Assembly (NCBI RefSeq): GCF_004342175.1
Contig: NZ_SMAO01000001.1
Span: 372,001-436,000 of the forward strand
Reading direction: 5' to 3'
From: Thiobaca trueperi
GTDB lineage: Bacteria; Pseudomonadota; Gammaproteobacteria; Chromatiales; Chromatiaceae
DNA: 64,000 nucleotides
How positions within the stretch are numbered: position 1 is the stretch's first letter; each line of letters starts with the position of its first letter. Below, in pieces: positions 17,852 to 25,030 of the stretch. The position numbers and the translations under genes were made by a program. The notes under the pieces are model-generated. The model was not told the origin of the DNA. It was given only the letters and a program-made list of their open reading frames with translations, and made no database searches.

Positions 17852-19108
17852 ATGACCGCCCGACTCGCCCGTTTCTCGCTGCTGCTGCTCGTCGTCTTTC
17901 TGCTCGCCGTCTGGCTGCCCCAGCTCAAGGGATTGCTGTTCGAATACCGCTTTGGCAAGACCCAGCTCTTCTACAGCCCGGTGATTGAGCGCTTCGTCTA
18001 TACCGAACTGCTCGACGAGGGGCACCAGTTCGTCTATCGCGACCAGGACGGCAGGGACTACAGCCGCGAGGAATTCGAGACACTCATCCCCTTCATCGAC
18101 TACAGGAACATGGAGCCTTGGGGCCGGCTGCCGCTCAAGCTGGGCGGGCGCACCTTCGACAAGGCGGCCATCGTCGCCGAACGCCAGGTGATGGAACTCA
18201 AACCCGATGAGCTGCCGGAGCACGCACCGCGCATCCCGCTCTTTCCGCTGCTCGAATCCAGACCAGCGCGCGCGGGACTGACCTTTCCGGAGGACATCCT
18301 GAGACCCGGTGAGCGGCTCGGCTTCATCGACAGCGATACCAACCGGCTCAATCCCGAACTGACCGCGACCTTTACCCAGGCGCTCGAACACGCCGGGTTC
18401 CGCTTCCCGGTCCAGGCCAGTTTCGGGCGCGTCTCCATCCTCAGGCCCTTCGATGCCGGTTACTTCCTGCTCGATGCGTCGGGTGCGCTCTTTCATCTCA
18501 GACGCATCGACGGCGCTCCCGACATCAAACCGGTGCCCCTGCCCCAGGGGATGGACGTGCGTCACATCCAGGTCGCCGAGAATCCGCGACGCGAATTGAG
18601 CGGACTGCTGCTGACCGAAGACGGACGGATCTTCCTCATGGCCGAGCAGAACGACACCCTGATCCCCCTGGATCTGCCTGGCTATCGCCCGGACAGCATG
18701 GAGCTGAAGATCCTCTTCGATCCGCTCCAGCGCACCGCGATCTATTCCGACCGGACGACCATCCACGCCGTCGCCATGAACCGCGACTTCCAGCCGATCG
18801 ATCGGTATTCACGCCGGGTGACGATGGCGCAGCCGCGCCTGATGGATCGGATCTGGGAAATCCTGGTCCCTTTCGATGTGGCGCTGCGCGACCCCGACAG
18901 CCGTTATCTGGGCCTGAGCCCCCGCTTCCACGGCCTGGCGGCCGGCATCGGCATCGCCTTTTCGCTGCTCCTGGCCCTGGAGGTGCTGCGGCGGCGCGAC
19001 ATCCCGCCAAACCGGGCCAGGGGGGATCTCTTACTTGTTGTCCTCAGCGGTCTTTATGGCCTGCTCGCGCTCATCCTGATCCCGCCCGAGCGCAGCCGCG
19101 AAACCTGA
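17852..19108 (+). CDS. Membrane-anchored protein resembling DUF4857
   Basis: This 418-residue protein has an N-terminal anchor (FSLLLLVVFLLAVWLPQLKG), a large periplasmic region from about residue 30 to 345 with beta-propeller-like repeats, and two C-terminal helices (LAAGIGIAFSLLLALEVLR and DLLLVVLSGLYGLLALILIP). The layout and the YFGKTQLFYSPV-like opening recall the DUF4857 family, which I remember beside iron or heme transport genes; the name is from memory. It lies 124 bases after the cytochrome gene on the same strand and ends the iron-uptake unit. Confidence 0.6.
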   Translation: MTARLARFSLLLLVVFLLAVWLPQLKGLLFEYRFGKTQLFYSPVIERFVYTELLDEGHQFVYRDQDGRDYSREEFETLIPFIDYRNMEPWGRLPLKLGGRTFDKAAIVAERQVMELKPDELPEHAPRIPLFPLLESRPARAGLTFPEDILRPGERLGFIDSDTNRLNPELTATFTQALEHAGFRFPVQASFGRVSILRPFDAGYFLLDASGALFHLRRIDGAPDIKPVPLPQGMDVRHIQVAENPRRELSGLLLTEDGRIFLMAEQNDTLIPLDLPGYRPDSMELKILFDPLQRTAIYSDRTTIHAVAMNRDFQPIDRYSRRVTMAQPRLMDRIWEILVPFDVALRDPDSRYLGLSPRFHGLAAGIGIAFSLLLALEVLRRRDIPPNRARGDLLLVVLSGLYGLLALILIPPERSRET

Positions 19109-19113
19109 CGCCA

Positions 19114-19162
19114 TGTCGTTGTCGTAATCGAAGATTCGCAGCCGACGATTACGACAACGACA
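19114..19162. terminator. Long hairpin between convergent iron operons
   Basis: A perfect 17-base stem (TGTCGTTGTCGTAATCG, and its complement at 19146-19162) encloses a 15-base loop. It lies between the end of the plus-strand uptake unit and the end of the minus-strand P-type ATPase, so it may stop transcription from both sides. The same sequence type is also common as an intergenic repeat in related bacteria. Confidence 0.65.
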
Positions 19163-19210
19163 ACGAACAACACGATTAGAGACGGTCTCGGCGCATCTGC
19201 ACAGGCTGCA

Positions 19211-21316
19211 CTAATCGCCCTTGATGGCTCGCTCCGCACCAGTCACCCGCGCCCCGCGCAGGGCATGGACCAGCACCCCGAGCGTGGTGCCGTTGTGCAG
19301 CAGGGCACTGGCGACAGGTGAGAGCCGTCCCAGCACGGCACCGGCCATGATGGCGGTGTTGATCCCCACCGTGGCATTGAAGTTGGTGCGGATGACACGC
19401 AGAGTGCCCTGCGCAATCTCGCAGGCATCGGCGACGGCGAACAGACGGTCGTCGGTCAACACGATGTCGGCGCTGGCCCGCGCCAGATCGGCCCCGCGTG
19501 ACATGGCGATACCGACATCGGCGGCAACCAGGGCCGGGCCGTCATTGATGCCGTCGCCGACGAAGCCGACCCTGCGACCCTCGCGCTGAAGCGCGGTGAT
19601 GAGGGCGGCCTTCTCCTCGGGACGCACCTCGCCGTGGACCTGGTCGAGCCGCAGCGTCCGACCCAGCGCCTCAGCCTTCTCCTGACGATCACCCGAGATC
19701 ATCACCAGCCGGTCGATACCGAGTGTGCGCAGCCGCCGCAGGGTCGCCTCGGCGTCCGCGCGCAGGGTGTCGCGCAGGGCGATCAGACCCAGGGGGCCGC
19801 GCTCGCTGGAGATATAGAGGAGTGTCTTGCCCTCTGCCAGCAGACTGGCGATCTGCGGTTCGTGGGGCTCGAAGCCGATGCCCTCATGCTCTTCCAGATA
19901 ATGGCGGCTGCCCACGATGATGCGCCAGCCATCGAGCTGGGCGCTCAGACCGTGGGCGACCATGTAGTCCACTTCGCCATGCGAGATGTGTTGCAGATCG
20001 CGTTCACGCGCCGCCTCGACGACCGCCTGCGAGAGCGGATGGGTCGCGTGCTCTTCGACCGAGGCAACCACGGCCAGCAGCGCCTCTTCGGACTGGGCGT
20101 GCCGGGGATCGAGCACGATGACATCGGTAACCTCCAGCTCGCTGCGGGTCAGCGTCCCGGTCTTGTCGAACACCAGGGTGTCGATCCCGGCCAGGCGTTC
20201 CATGGCCTCACCGCCTTTGATGAGGATGCCGTGATTGGCGGCGCGGTAGAGTCCGGACTTGAAGGCCATCGGGGTGCCGAGCTTGAGGGCGCAGGAATAA
20301 TCGACCAGAAACACCGACTGCACCCGGGTCAGATCACGCGTGAAGGCGTAGACGGCGCCAGCCGACACCAGGGTGAGATAAACGCGCTGGTCAGCAAGCT
20401 CATCGGCCAGACGCTGGGTGTCGGATGCCTGATCAAGCGATTCCTGAATGAAGCGGGCGATGCGGGCGGTCGTGGTGTCATCGCCGACCCGGGTGGCGGT
20501 TATGCGCAACCGTCCCTCGACCAGCACCGAACCGGCGACCACGCGCCTGGGCGCCTCGCGCGCCACCGGCACATCCTCGCCGGTGACGGCGGACTGGTTG
20601 ACCAGGGCCATGCCATCGACGACATACCCATCGACCGGGATGGTCTCGCCGACGCCCACGACCAGGATCTCGCCGAGACGGACCTGATCGCCCGGCACCT
20701 GCACGAGCTGGCCGTCACGTTCGACCCAGGCCAGCGTCGGCGCCGGACGCAGCAGACGTCGCAGCAGGCGGTCGGACTGCTGCTGGGTACGCTCTTCCAG
20801 ATACTCGCCAAGGGTGAGCAGAAAATCGGTGATATTGGCGGTGTAGAGCTTGCCCCGACTCGCCGAGAGACCAACCGCCAGGGCGTCCAGCACCTCGACC
20901 TTGACGCCCCGGTGGATCAGTGTGTCCGCCCCCTTGAGCAGCTTGGCGCCGATGTTCAGGAGGGTCGCGACACGCTGGGCCGGACGCGGCAGCAGCGGCA
21001 GCAACAGAATGGTCACGACGCTTCTGACCAGAGGGGTGACGGCCGGATCGTCCGAGGTTTCCGGCGTGCTGCCCGACCCATGCTGCGGTTTGAAGGCGGC
21101 GAGCCGCGCAAGCAGCGGGGCGCGTGCAAGCCGACGGGGATCGTAGTCGATGACGAGGCTGCATGCGCTGCGGTTGATGCGCACATCCTCGACACCGTCC
21201 TGCGCCTCAAGCCAGTAGCGCACGGGCTCTGCGACCCCGGGGCCGGCAAGCTGCGGGAGGCGCAGGCGCAGACGTCCGGGCAGGTCATGGAGAATGTGGT
21301 AAGAGATAGAGGTCAT
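19211..21316 (-). CDS. P1B-type metal ATPase with SCA membrane motif, FezB-like
   Basis: This 701-residue P-type ATPase opens with an HMA-like domain (residues 1-75, YHILHDLPGRLRLRLP) that lacks the metal-binding CxxC. Catalytic marks are TGED at 245-248, the phosphorylated Asp in DKTGTLT (384-390), the P1B His-Pro pair at 426-427 and GDGINDG near 587. The ion-site helix carries SCALKLGTP (341-349) instead of CPC, CPH or SPC. As I remember, an SCA site marks the P1B-6 group, which includes FezB of ferrosome gene clusters that load iron into storage vesicles. Small membrane proteins upstream and a Fur-like site support this, but the assignment remains inference. Confidence 0.85.
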   Translation of the reverse strand: MTSISYHILHDLPGRLRLRLPQLAGPGVAEPVRYWLEAQDGVEDVRINRSACSLVIDYDPRRLARAPLLARLAAFKPQHGSGSTPETSDDPAVTPLVRSVVTILLLPLLPRPAQRVATLLNIGAKLLKGADTLIHRGVKVEVLDALAVGLSASRGKLYTANITDFLLTLGEYLEERTQQQSDRLLRRLLRPAPTLAWVERDGQLVQVPGDQVRLGEILVVGVGETIPVDGYVVDGMALVNQSAVTGEDVPVAREAPRRVVAGSVLVEGRLRITATRVGDDTTTARIARFIQESLDQASDTQRLADELADQRVYLTLVSAGAVYAFTRDLTRVQSVFLVDYSCALKLGTPMAFKSGLYRAANHGILIKGGEAMERLAGIDTLVFDKTGTLTRSELEVTDVIVLDPRHAQSEEALLAVVASVEEHATHPLSQAVVEAARERDLQHISHGEVDYMVAHGLSAQLDGWRIIVGSRHYLEEHEGIGFEPHEPQIASLLAEGKTLLYISSERGPLGLIALRDTLRADAEATLRRLRTLGIDRLVMISGDRQEKAEALGRTLRLDQVHGEVRPEEKAALITALQREGRRVGFVGDGINDGPALVAADVGIAMSRGADLARASADIVLTDDRLFAVADACEIAQGTLRVIRTNFNATVGINTAIMAGAVLGRLSPVASALLHNGTTLGVLVHALRGARVTGAERAIKGD

Positions 21317-21355
21317 GATGCCCTCGCCTGCTGGCGGTCAACCACCAGCGATCAG

Positions 21356-21502
21356 TCATTCGAGAGCGGCTTGCCCCGCGCGCAAGGCCCGCGAGGCCGC
21401 CGCATGCACAGCCAGGATCGCAACGGCGGCGCCGTTGCGTGCGAGGGTCAGTGGCTGCAAGCGGGAAACTGAGTGACGCGACTCAATTCCGCTTATTTTC
21501 AA
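21356..21502 (-). CDS. Possible small ORF before the P-type ATPase
   Basis: A TTG-started frame of 48 codons lies between the four small membrane genes and the ATPase, on the same strand. Its centre is ARNGAAVAILAVHAAASRAL, an Ala-rich, membrane-like helix, and an AGGCGGG stretch precedes the TTG. It fills an otherwise empty 214-base gap. I do not recognise the sequence; it may be a further small membrane protein or only a remnant of one. Confidence 0.3.
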   Translation of the reverse strand: MKISGIESRHSVSRLQPLTLARNGAAVAILAVHAAASRALRAGQAALE

Positions 21503-21540
21503 GCCCGCCTATTTTCAAGCCCGCTTGTTTTCAATCCTTC
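21494..21540. repeat. Three tandem 16-base TATTTTCAAGCCCGCC-like units
   Basis: Two near-identical 16-base units and a third, diverged one run from 21494 to 21540. The last unit overlaps the stop codon and final codons of the neighbouring minus-strand gene. The repeat may have arisen by local slippage. Confidence 0.75.
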
Positions 21541-21905
21541 TTGTTTTGCTGCTCGCTGTAATGCATCTCCGCCACGGCATCGCCGAAGCGTTCCTTGACC
21601 TCTTCGACCCCGCCCTGCAGCAGCGACCAGGTCTTGACGATGCTTTTGATGGCGGTGCGCTGCACCTGCTCATTGGTCACGAGATAGGTCACGGCGGCGC
21701 CAATCAGCAGACCTTTGAGGAAACGGTCGTTCGGCATGCTGAACAGCGAGGGACTGGTCTGCTGTTGCGGGTAGTAGGCCGGATAGGCGTAGGGATAGGG
21801 CTGGCCCATCCCCTGCGCCTGACCCTGGCCCGGATAAGCGCCTGCGGATTGGCCGGTGCCCGGCTGGGGCTGGGCTGACTGCGGCTGATAATAATGCTGG
21901 CTCAT
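21531..21905 (-). CDS. Small Tyr/Gln/Pro-rich membrane protein of the fez-like operon
   Basis: This 124-residue protein has a disordered N-terminal half rich in Gln, Pro, Tyr and Gly, then one hydrophobic helix in the motif NDRFLKGLLIGAAVTYLVTN, followed by VQRTAIKSIVK and a charged helix VEEVKERFGDAVAE. The helix motif (F-x-K-G, G-A-A, T, V-Q, K) is shared with the first gene of this operon, so the two are paralogues around a common membrane segment. The start overlaps the preceding gene (ATGA). Small membrane proteins with glycine-zipper helices accompany the ATPase in ferrosome clusters; a structural job on the compartment membrane is inferred. Confidence 0.78.
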   Translation of the reverse strand: MSQHYYQPQSAQPQPGTGQSAGAYPGQGQAQGMGQPYPYAYPAYYPQQQTSPSLFSMPNDRFLKGLLIGAAVTYLVTNEQVQRTAIKSIVKTWSLLQGGVEEVKERFGDAVAEMHYSEQQNKKD

Positions 21906-22093
21906 ACTGAATCTCCAGAAGTGGCTTGAGGCATGGTTCCGTCGTGGGCGGCAGCGGGCTGACGAGTGTTGCGCCGTTTGGCGAGACCGCGCAGAAAGAG
22001 CACCAGAGCGGCCCCAGCCAGAAAGCCGCCGGCACCCTCGACGAGCTTCTTTGTGACCCCATGACGGCGCTGCTGTTGGGATGGGTGGCTCAT
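21902..22093 (-). CDS. 63-residue single-helix membrane protein
   Basis: This tiny protein has a basic N terminus (MSHPSQQQRRHGVTKKL), one helix with Gly spacing (VEGAGGFLAGAALVLFLRGL) and a polar tail. Both ends overlap neighbouring genes by four bases (ATGA on each side), which strongly supports that it is translated. No family is recognised. The G-x3-G pattern suggests helix packing in the membrane. It is the third gene of the operon counted from the promoter. Confidence 0.72.
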   Translation of the reverse strand: MSHPSQQQRRHGVTKKLVEGAGGFLAGAALVLFLRGLAKRRNTRQPAAAHDGTMPQATSGDSV

Positions 22094-22455
22094 GATCGAT
22101 CCCCGCTGTCTGACAGGCGACTGTGAATACCATAGACAACCGCCGTGCCGACCAGGAACATCAGCCCCAGCCGGGCCAGACCCTGGTCGGCAAAACTGTT
22201 GGCGATGGCTCCGGCGGCGGCGGTCGCCAGACCGGCGGTGACCGCCGCTTTGCCGGTCTCGGCCAGGGCCGCCCCGGGTGTCTGGTGACCGGCCTGAAAA
22301 TGCCGGATCTGCCGCGCGGCGGCGGCGCTGCCGCCAACGATGGCGCCCATGGTCGCCAGGCGCATCAGGGTGGCGCAATCCGGCCCGCTCTGGGGCTGAA
22401 CCATGTGAGGCACGCCAACCGGGGACGGGGCATACACTGGATTATCGCTGCTCAT
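22090..22455 (-). CDS. Ala/Gly-rich double-helix membrane protein
   Basis: This 121-residue protein has a Pro/Val-rich N terminus with a lone Cys (SGPDCATLM) and two or three hydrophobic, Ala/Gly-rich segments: LATMGAIVGGSAAAARQI, AVTAGLATAAAGAIANSF and LGLMFLVGTAVVYGI. Such glycine-zipper pairs are typical of proteins that coat or bend membranes. It overlaps its upstream neighbour by ATGA. It resembles no enzyme; by context it is a membrane component of the fez-like locus. Confidence 0.75.
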   Translation of the reverse strand: MSSDNPVYAPSPVGVPHMVQPQSGPDCATLMRLATMGAIVGGSAAAARQIRHFQAGHQTPGAALAETGKAAVTAGLATAAAGAIANSFADQGLARLGLMFLVGTAVVYGIHSRLSDSGDRS

Positions 22456-23081
22456 TTGCCCGACTCCGGTCGATTGTCATTTTCCTTGCCGTTACCGGAC
22501 TTGAAAAGCGCCTGCTGCACCGAGTCACTGGTCAGCAGCAGCACCGCCGCCGCCCCCACCAGAGCGCCCTTCCAGAAATCCGGATCGTCGAAATTCAGCA
22601 TCCTGGACAGCGTGGACAGACCATTGCCGCCGCTGGCAACCTCCTCCATCAGATCGCTCACACGAGGACCAGGGGCATTCCCGGCGCCCGGCGCCGCACC
22701 ATAGGCGTATCCCTGGTGCATGCCCGGTGGTGGATACATGCCGGGCGGCGGGTACATGCCCGGTGGCGGATACATGCCGGGCGGCGGGTACATTCCCGGT
22801 GGCGGGTACATGCCGGGCGGCGGTGGCGCATAGCCGCCATAGCCCCCTTGATGCATCGTCGCGCCCTGATGCGGAGCAGAATCATGACCGCGCGATGTTG
22901 CGCCGTCCCATTGACCGCCCACCCCGCCCTGGGGCGCTCCAGTCTGATCGGCGGGGGCGCCTGCTTCGGGTCGCCAGTGTCCGCGCATCGCCTCTGATGC
23001 GCCGTCCTGCCCCTGAGCCTCCCGACTGGAACCCGACTCCGACGCGCCATCCACACCCGCGCCCCTTTGATACTCACTCAT
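22452..23081 (-). CDS. Membrane protein with tandem MYPPPG repeats, first gene of fez-like operon
   Basis: This 209-residue protein is the first of the minus-strand operon. Residues 1-75 are polar and Gly/Gln-rich; from about 85 to 120 run tandem MYPPPG hexapeptides, and from about 163 the membrane motif DFWKGALVGAAAVLLLTS with VQQALFK. That motif matches the fourth gene of the operon (F-x-K-G, G-A-A, L-x-T, V-Q, K). Pro/Tyr-rich repeats often make flexible or self-associating tails in the cytoplasm. The ATG is preceded by GGAG. A Fur-like site lies about 70 bases upstream. Confidence 0.78.
   Translation of the reverse strand: MSEYQRGAGVDGASESGSSREAQGQDGASEAMRGHWRPEAGAPADQTGAPQGGVGGQWDGATSRGHDSAPHQGATMHQGGYGGYAPPPPGMYPPPGMYPPPGMYPPPGMYPPPGMYPPPGMHQGYAYGAAPGAGNAPGPRVSDLMEEVASGGNGLSTLSRMLNFDDPDFWKGALVGAAAVLLLTSDSVQQALFKSGNGKENDNRPESGK
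22719..22826 (-). repeat. Six tandem 18-bp units coding MYPPPG
   Basis: Six 18-base units follow each other without gaps. Most units alternate between two synonymous versions (with GGTGG or GGCGG on the plus strand), so the array looks like a doubled 36-base repeat. The number of copies is likely to vary between strains. Confidence 0.92.
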
Positions 23082-23151
23082 GCTGGATTCTCCGTTGACC
23101 TCGTGGTGATCGCCCTGTCGCGACGCCCGACATGTTATTAGAGATAAGATG

Positions 23152-23170
23152 GATTTTCATTACCATTATA
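23152..23170 (-). promoter_or_regulatory. Candidate Fur box of the fez-like operon
   Basis: The minus-strand sequence TATAATGGTAATGAAAATC agrees with the 19-base Fur consensus at 14 positions by my count. It sits in an AT-rich patch 71 bases upstream of the first gene, where promoter elements are expected. The rest of the gap to cobQ (23171-23298) has only a short hairpin (23196-23211, GTCGGT with ACCGAC). Confidence 0.65.
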
Positions 23171-23298
23171 AATATCTCTGCAATGCGCGCAATGGGTCGG
23201 TCCGAACCGACATCAACCTGAACAGCGTCGCGCCGGGCGTCGTTGGTCACCGCAAGGTTCGCCCATCCTTGAAACAGAGCATGTCACGCCAGACAGCG

Positions 23299-24867
23299 TC
23301 AGCGGGCCAGCTTCAGCAGTGCATCCAGATCCAGACACGCCTCGCAGTGATCGGCGAGGGCGTCCAGCGCGGCCTCGATCCGGGCCTCGAAGTCGATCCG
23401 GGCGGCCTGCGCCCCGGCCTGTTCCAGCCAGTGCGCGCGAAAGGCGTCCGCGCCGAAGATCCCATGCAGATAACCGCCCATGACCCGCCCGTCTGCGGTC
23501 ATGGCGCCTTCGGGGCGCGTCTCGCCCCTGCCGTCGTCGAGCAGCAGCCAGGGGCGATCCAGTCCGGGGCCGCTGGTGCGCCCCATGTGCATTTCATAGC
23601 CGGTGATGCGGCAACCGCTGCGCTGCTCCTGGCCGTCGATCTCGATCAGCCGCTTGTCGCCACCGATCTCGGTCTCGATATCCAGAAGGCCCAGTCCAGG
23701 CGTCTCGCCCGGTTCGCCCTCAATGCCCAGCGGGTCACGCACGACACGGCCAAGCATCTGGAAGCCGGCGCAGAGTCCGACCACGCGACCGCCCCGGCGC
23801 ACATGGGCCAGGATATCGATGTCCCAGCCCTCGCGGCGCAGAACCTCCAGATCGGCGCGGGTGGCCTTGGATCCGGGCAGGATGACGACGTCGGTTTCAG
23901 CGGGGATCGGCTGCCCCGGCTCGATCCAGCGCAGATTGACGGCGGGTTCAGCGGCGAGCGGATCCATGTCGTCGAAGTTGGCGACACGCGACAGACGCAG
24001 GATGACGACATTGAGCGTGCCGCCGGTCGTCTCGGCCGGACGCGCCAGCGCCAGTGAGTCCTCGGCGGGCAGGCGGCCCGCGTCCTCGAACCAGCGCACC
24101 ATGCCCAGGAAGGGCCAGGAGGTGTGTGCAGTGATGGTTTCGCAGGCCGGCTCGAAGAGCGAGAAATCGCCGCGAAACTTGTTGACGATGTAGCCGACCA
24201 CCCGCTCCCGATCCGCCTGGTCGAGCAGGAGCCAGGTGCCGACCAGCGAGGCCATGGTGCCGCCTTTGTCCAGATCGCCGAGCACCACCACCGGCACCCC
24301 GGCGCGTTCGGCGAAGTGCATGTTGGTGATGTCGCTGCGGCGCAGATAGACCTCGGCGCCGCTGCCCGCGCCCTCGACCAGCACCAGATCGGCCTCGGCG
24401 CACAGCCGCTCGAATGAATCGAGCACCGCCGGCATCAGTCCCTGACGCATCTCGTGATAGACCCGCGCCGGGCAGTTGCCGAGCGCACGCCCCCGCAGCA
24501 CCACCTGCGAACCGATATTGGTCTGCGGCTTGAGCAGCACCGGGTTCATGTGGATCGAGGGCGCGACCCCGCAGGCTCGCGCCTGGAGCGCCTGGGCGCG
24601 ACCGATCTCGCCGCGCGGCGGCTCACCGTCGGGACCGGGCGGGGCATCGGTGTCGATGGTGACGGCGGCGTTGTTGCTCATGTTCTGCGCCTTGAAGGGG
24701 CGCACGACCAGCCCGCGACGGGTATAGGCGCGACAGAGTCCGGCCACCAGCATGCTCTTGCCCACGTCCGAGGCGGTGCCCTGGATCATGAGCGCGCGCG
24801 CGCGGCGCGGGCCGTGGTCTTGCAGTGGCGGCAGATCGATGGTGATGGTGGGAGTGGAATCGGTCAT
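23299..24867 (-). CDS. cobQ: Cobyric acid synthase
   Basis: It amidates four side chains of adenosylcobyrinic acid diamide in cobalamin synthesis, using glutamine and ATP. Of 522 residues the N-terminal part is a P-loop-like domain (MIQGTASDVGKSMLVAGLCR, then PFKAQNMSNNAA) and the C-terminal part a class I glutamine amidotransferase domain with the nucleophile in GLCAGFQMLG and a His in GGYLHGIFG. The length is typical. It lies downstream of bchE, whose product needs a corrinoid, but a terminator-like hairpin separates them. Confidence 0.95.
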   Translation of the reverse strand: MTDSTPTITIDLPPLQDHGPRRARALMIQGTASDVGKSMLVAGLCRAYTRRGLVVRPFKAQNMSNNAAVTIDTDAPPGPDGEPPRGEIGRAQALQARACGVAPSIHMNPVLLKPQTNIGSQVVLRGRALGNCPARVYHEMRQGLMPAVLDSFERLCAEADLVLVEGAGSGAEVYLRRSDITNMHFAERAGVPVVVLGDLDKGGTMASLVGTWLLLDQADRERVVGYIVNKFRGDFSLFEPACETITAHTSWPFLGMVRWFEDAGRLPAEDSLALARPAETTGGTLNVVILRLSRVANFDDMDPLAAEPAVNLRWIEPGQPIPAETDVVILPGSKATRADLEVLRREGWDIDILAHVRRGGRVVGLCAGFQMLGRVVRDPLGIEGEPGETPGLGLLDIETEIGGDKRLIEIDGQEQRSGCRITGYEMHMGRTSGPGLDRPWLLLDDGRGETRPEGAMTADGRVMGGYLHGIFGADAFRAHWLEQAGAQAARIDFEARIEAALDALADHCEACLDLDALLKLAR

Positions 24868-24883
24868 CGGTTCAGTCTCGAAA

Positions 24884-24923
24884 CGAAAAGGCCCGTATTC
24901 ACCATCTTTGGCGAATACGGGCC
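24884..24923 (-). terminator. Rho-independent terminator downstream of bchE
   Basis: An 11-base perfect stem (GGCCCGTATTC with its complement, 24890-24923) is followed on the minus strand by TTTTCGTTT. It lies 107 bases after the bchE stop codon and just before the cobQ start, so it should stop bchE transcripts or attenuate entry into cobQ. Confidence 0.75.
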
Positions 24924-24942
24924 GAATTAAAGATTCATCATC

Positions 24943-25028
24943 TAAACCGCGTCAGCGCCGACGTTTGTTCGTTGCCGGTGAGACCGGACCAAGGCGCAAA
25001 TGCCGCAGATCACACTGGACGCGGTTTA
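24943..25028. repeat. 86-bp TAAACCGCG element, copy A
   Basis: The element starts TAAACCGCGTC and ends GACGCGGTTTA, giving 10-11-base inverted ends around a GC-rich, variable centre. It begins two bases after the bchE stop codon. Three similar elements lie at 35.8, 35.9 and 37.0 kb. The centres can also form internal stems. Confidence 0.8.
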
Positions 25029-25030
25029 GA

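Noticed and set aside
19211-21316. Copper-exporting ATPase (CopA) call
   Set aside because: The CPC motif of copper pumps is replaced by SCA and the N-terminal domain has no CxxC.
19634-21472. A 612-codon plus-strand frame opposite the P-type ATPase
   Set aside because: Antisense to a gene with all P-type ATPase motifs; no domain in the plus-strand translation.
24868-24942. Possible cobalamin riboswitch before cobQ
   Set aside because: The only structure is a simple 11-base hairpin with a T run, better read as a terminator.
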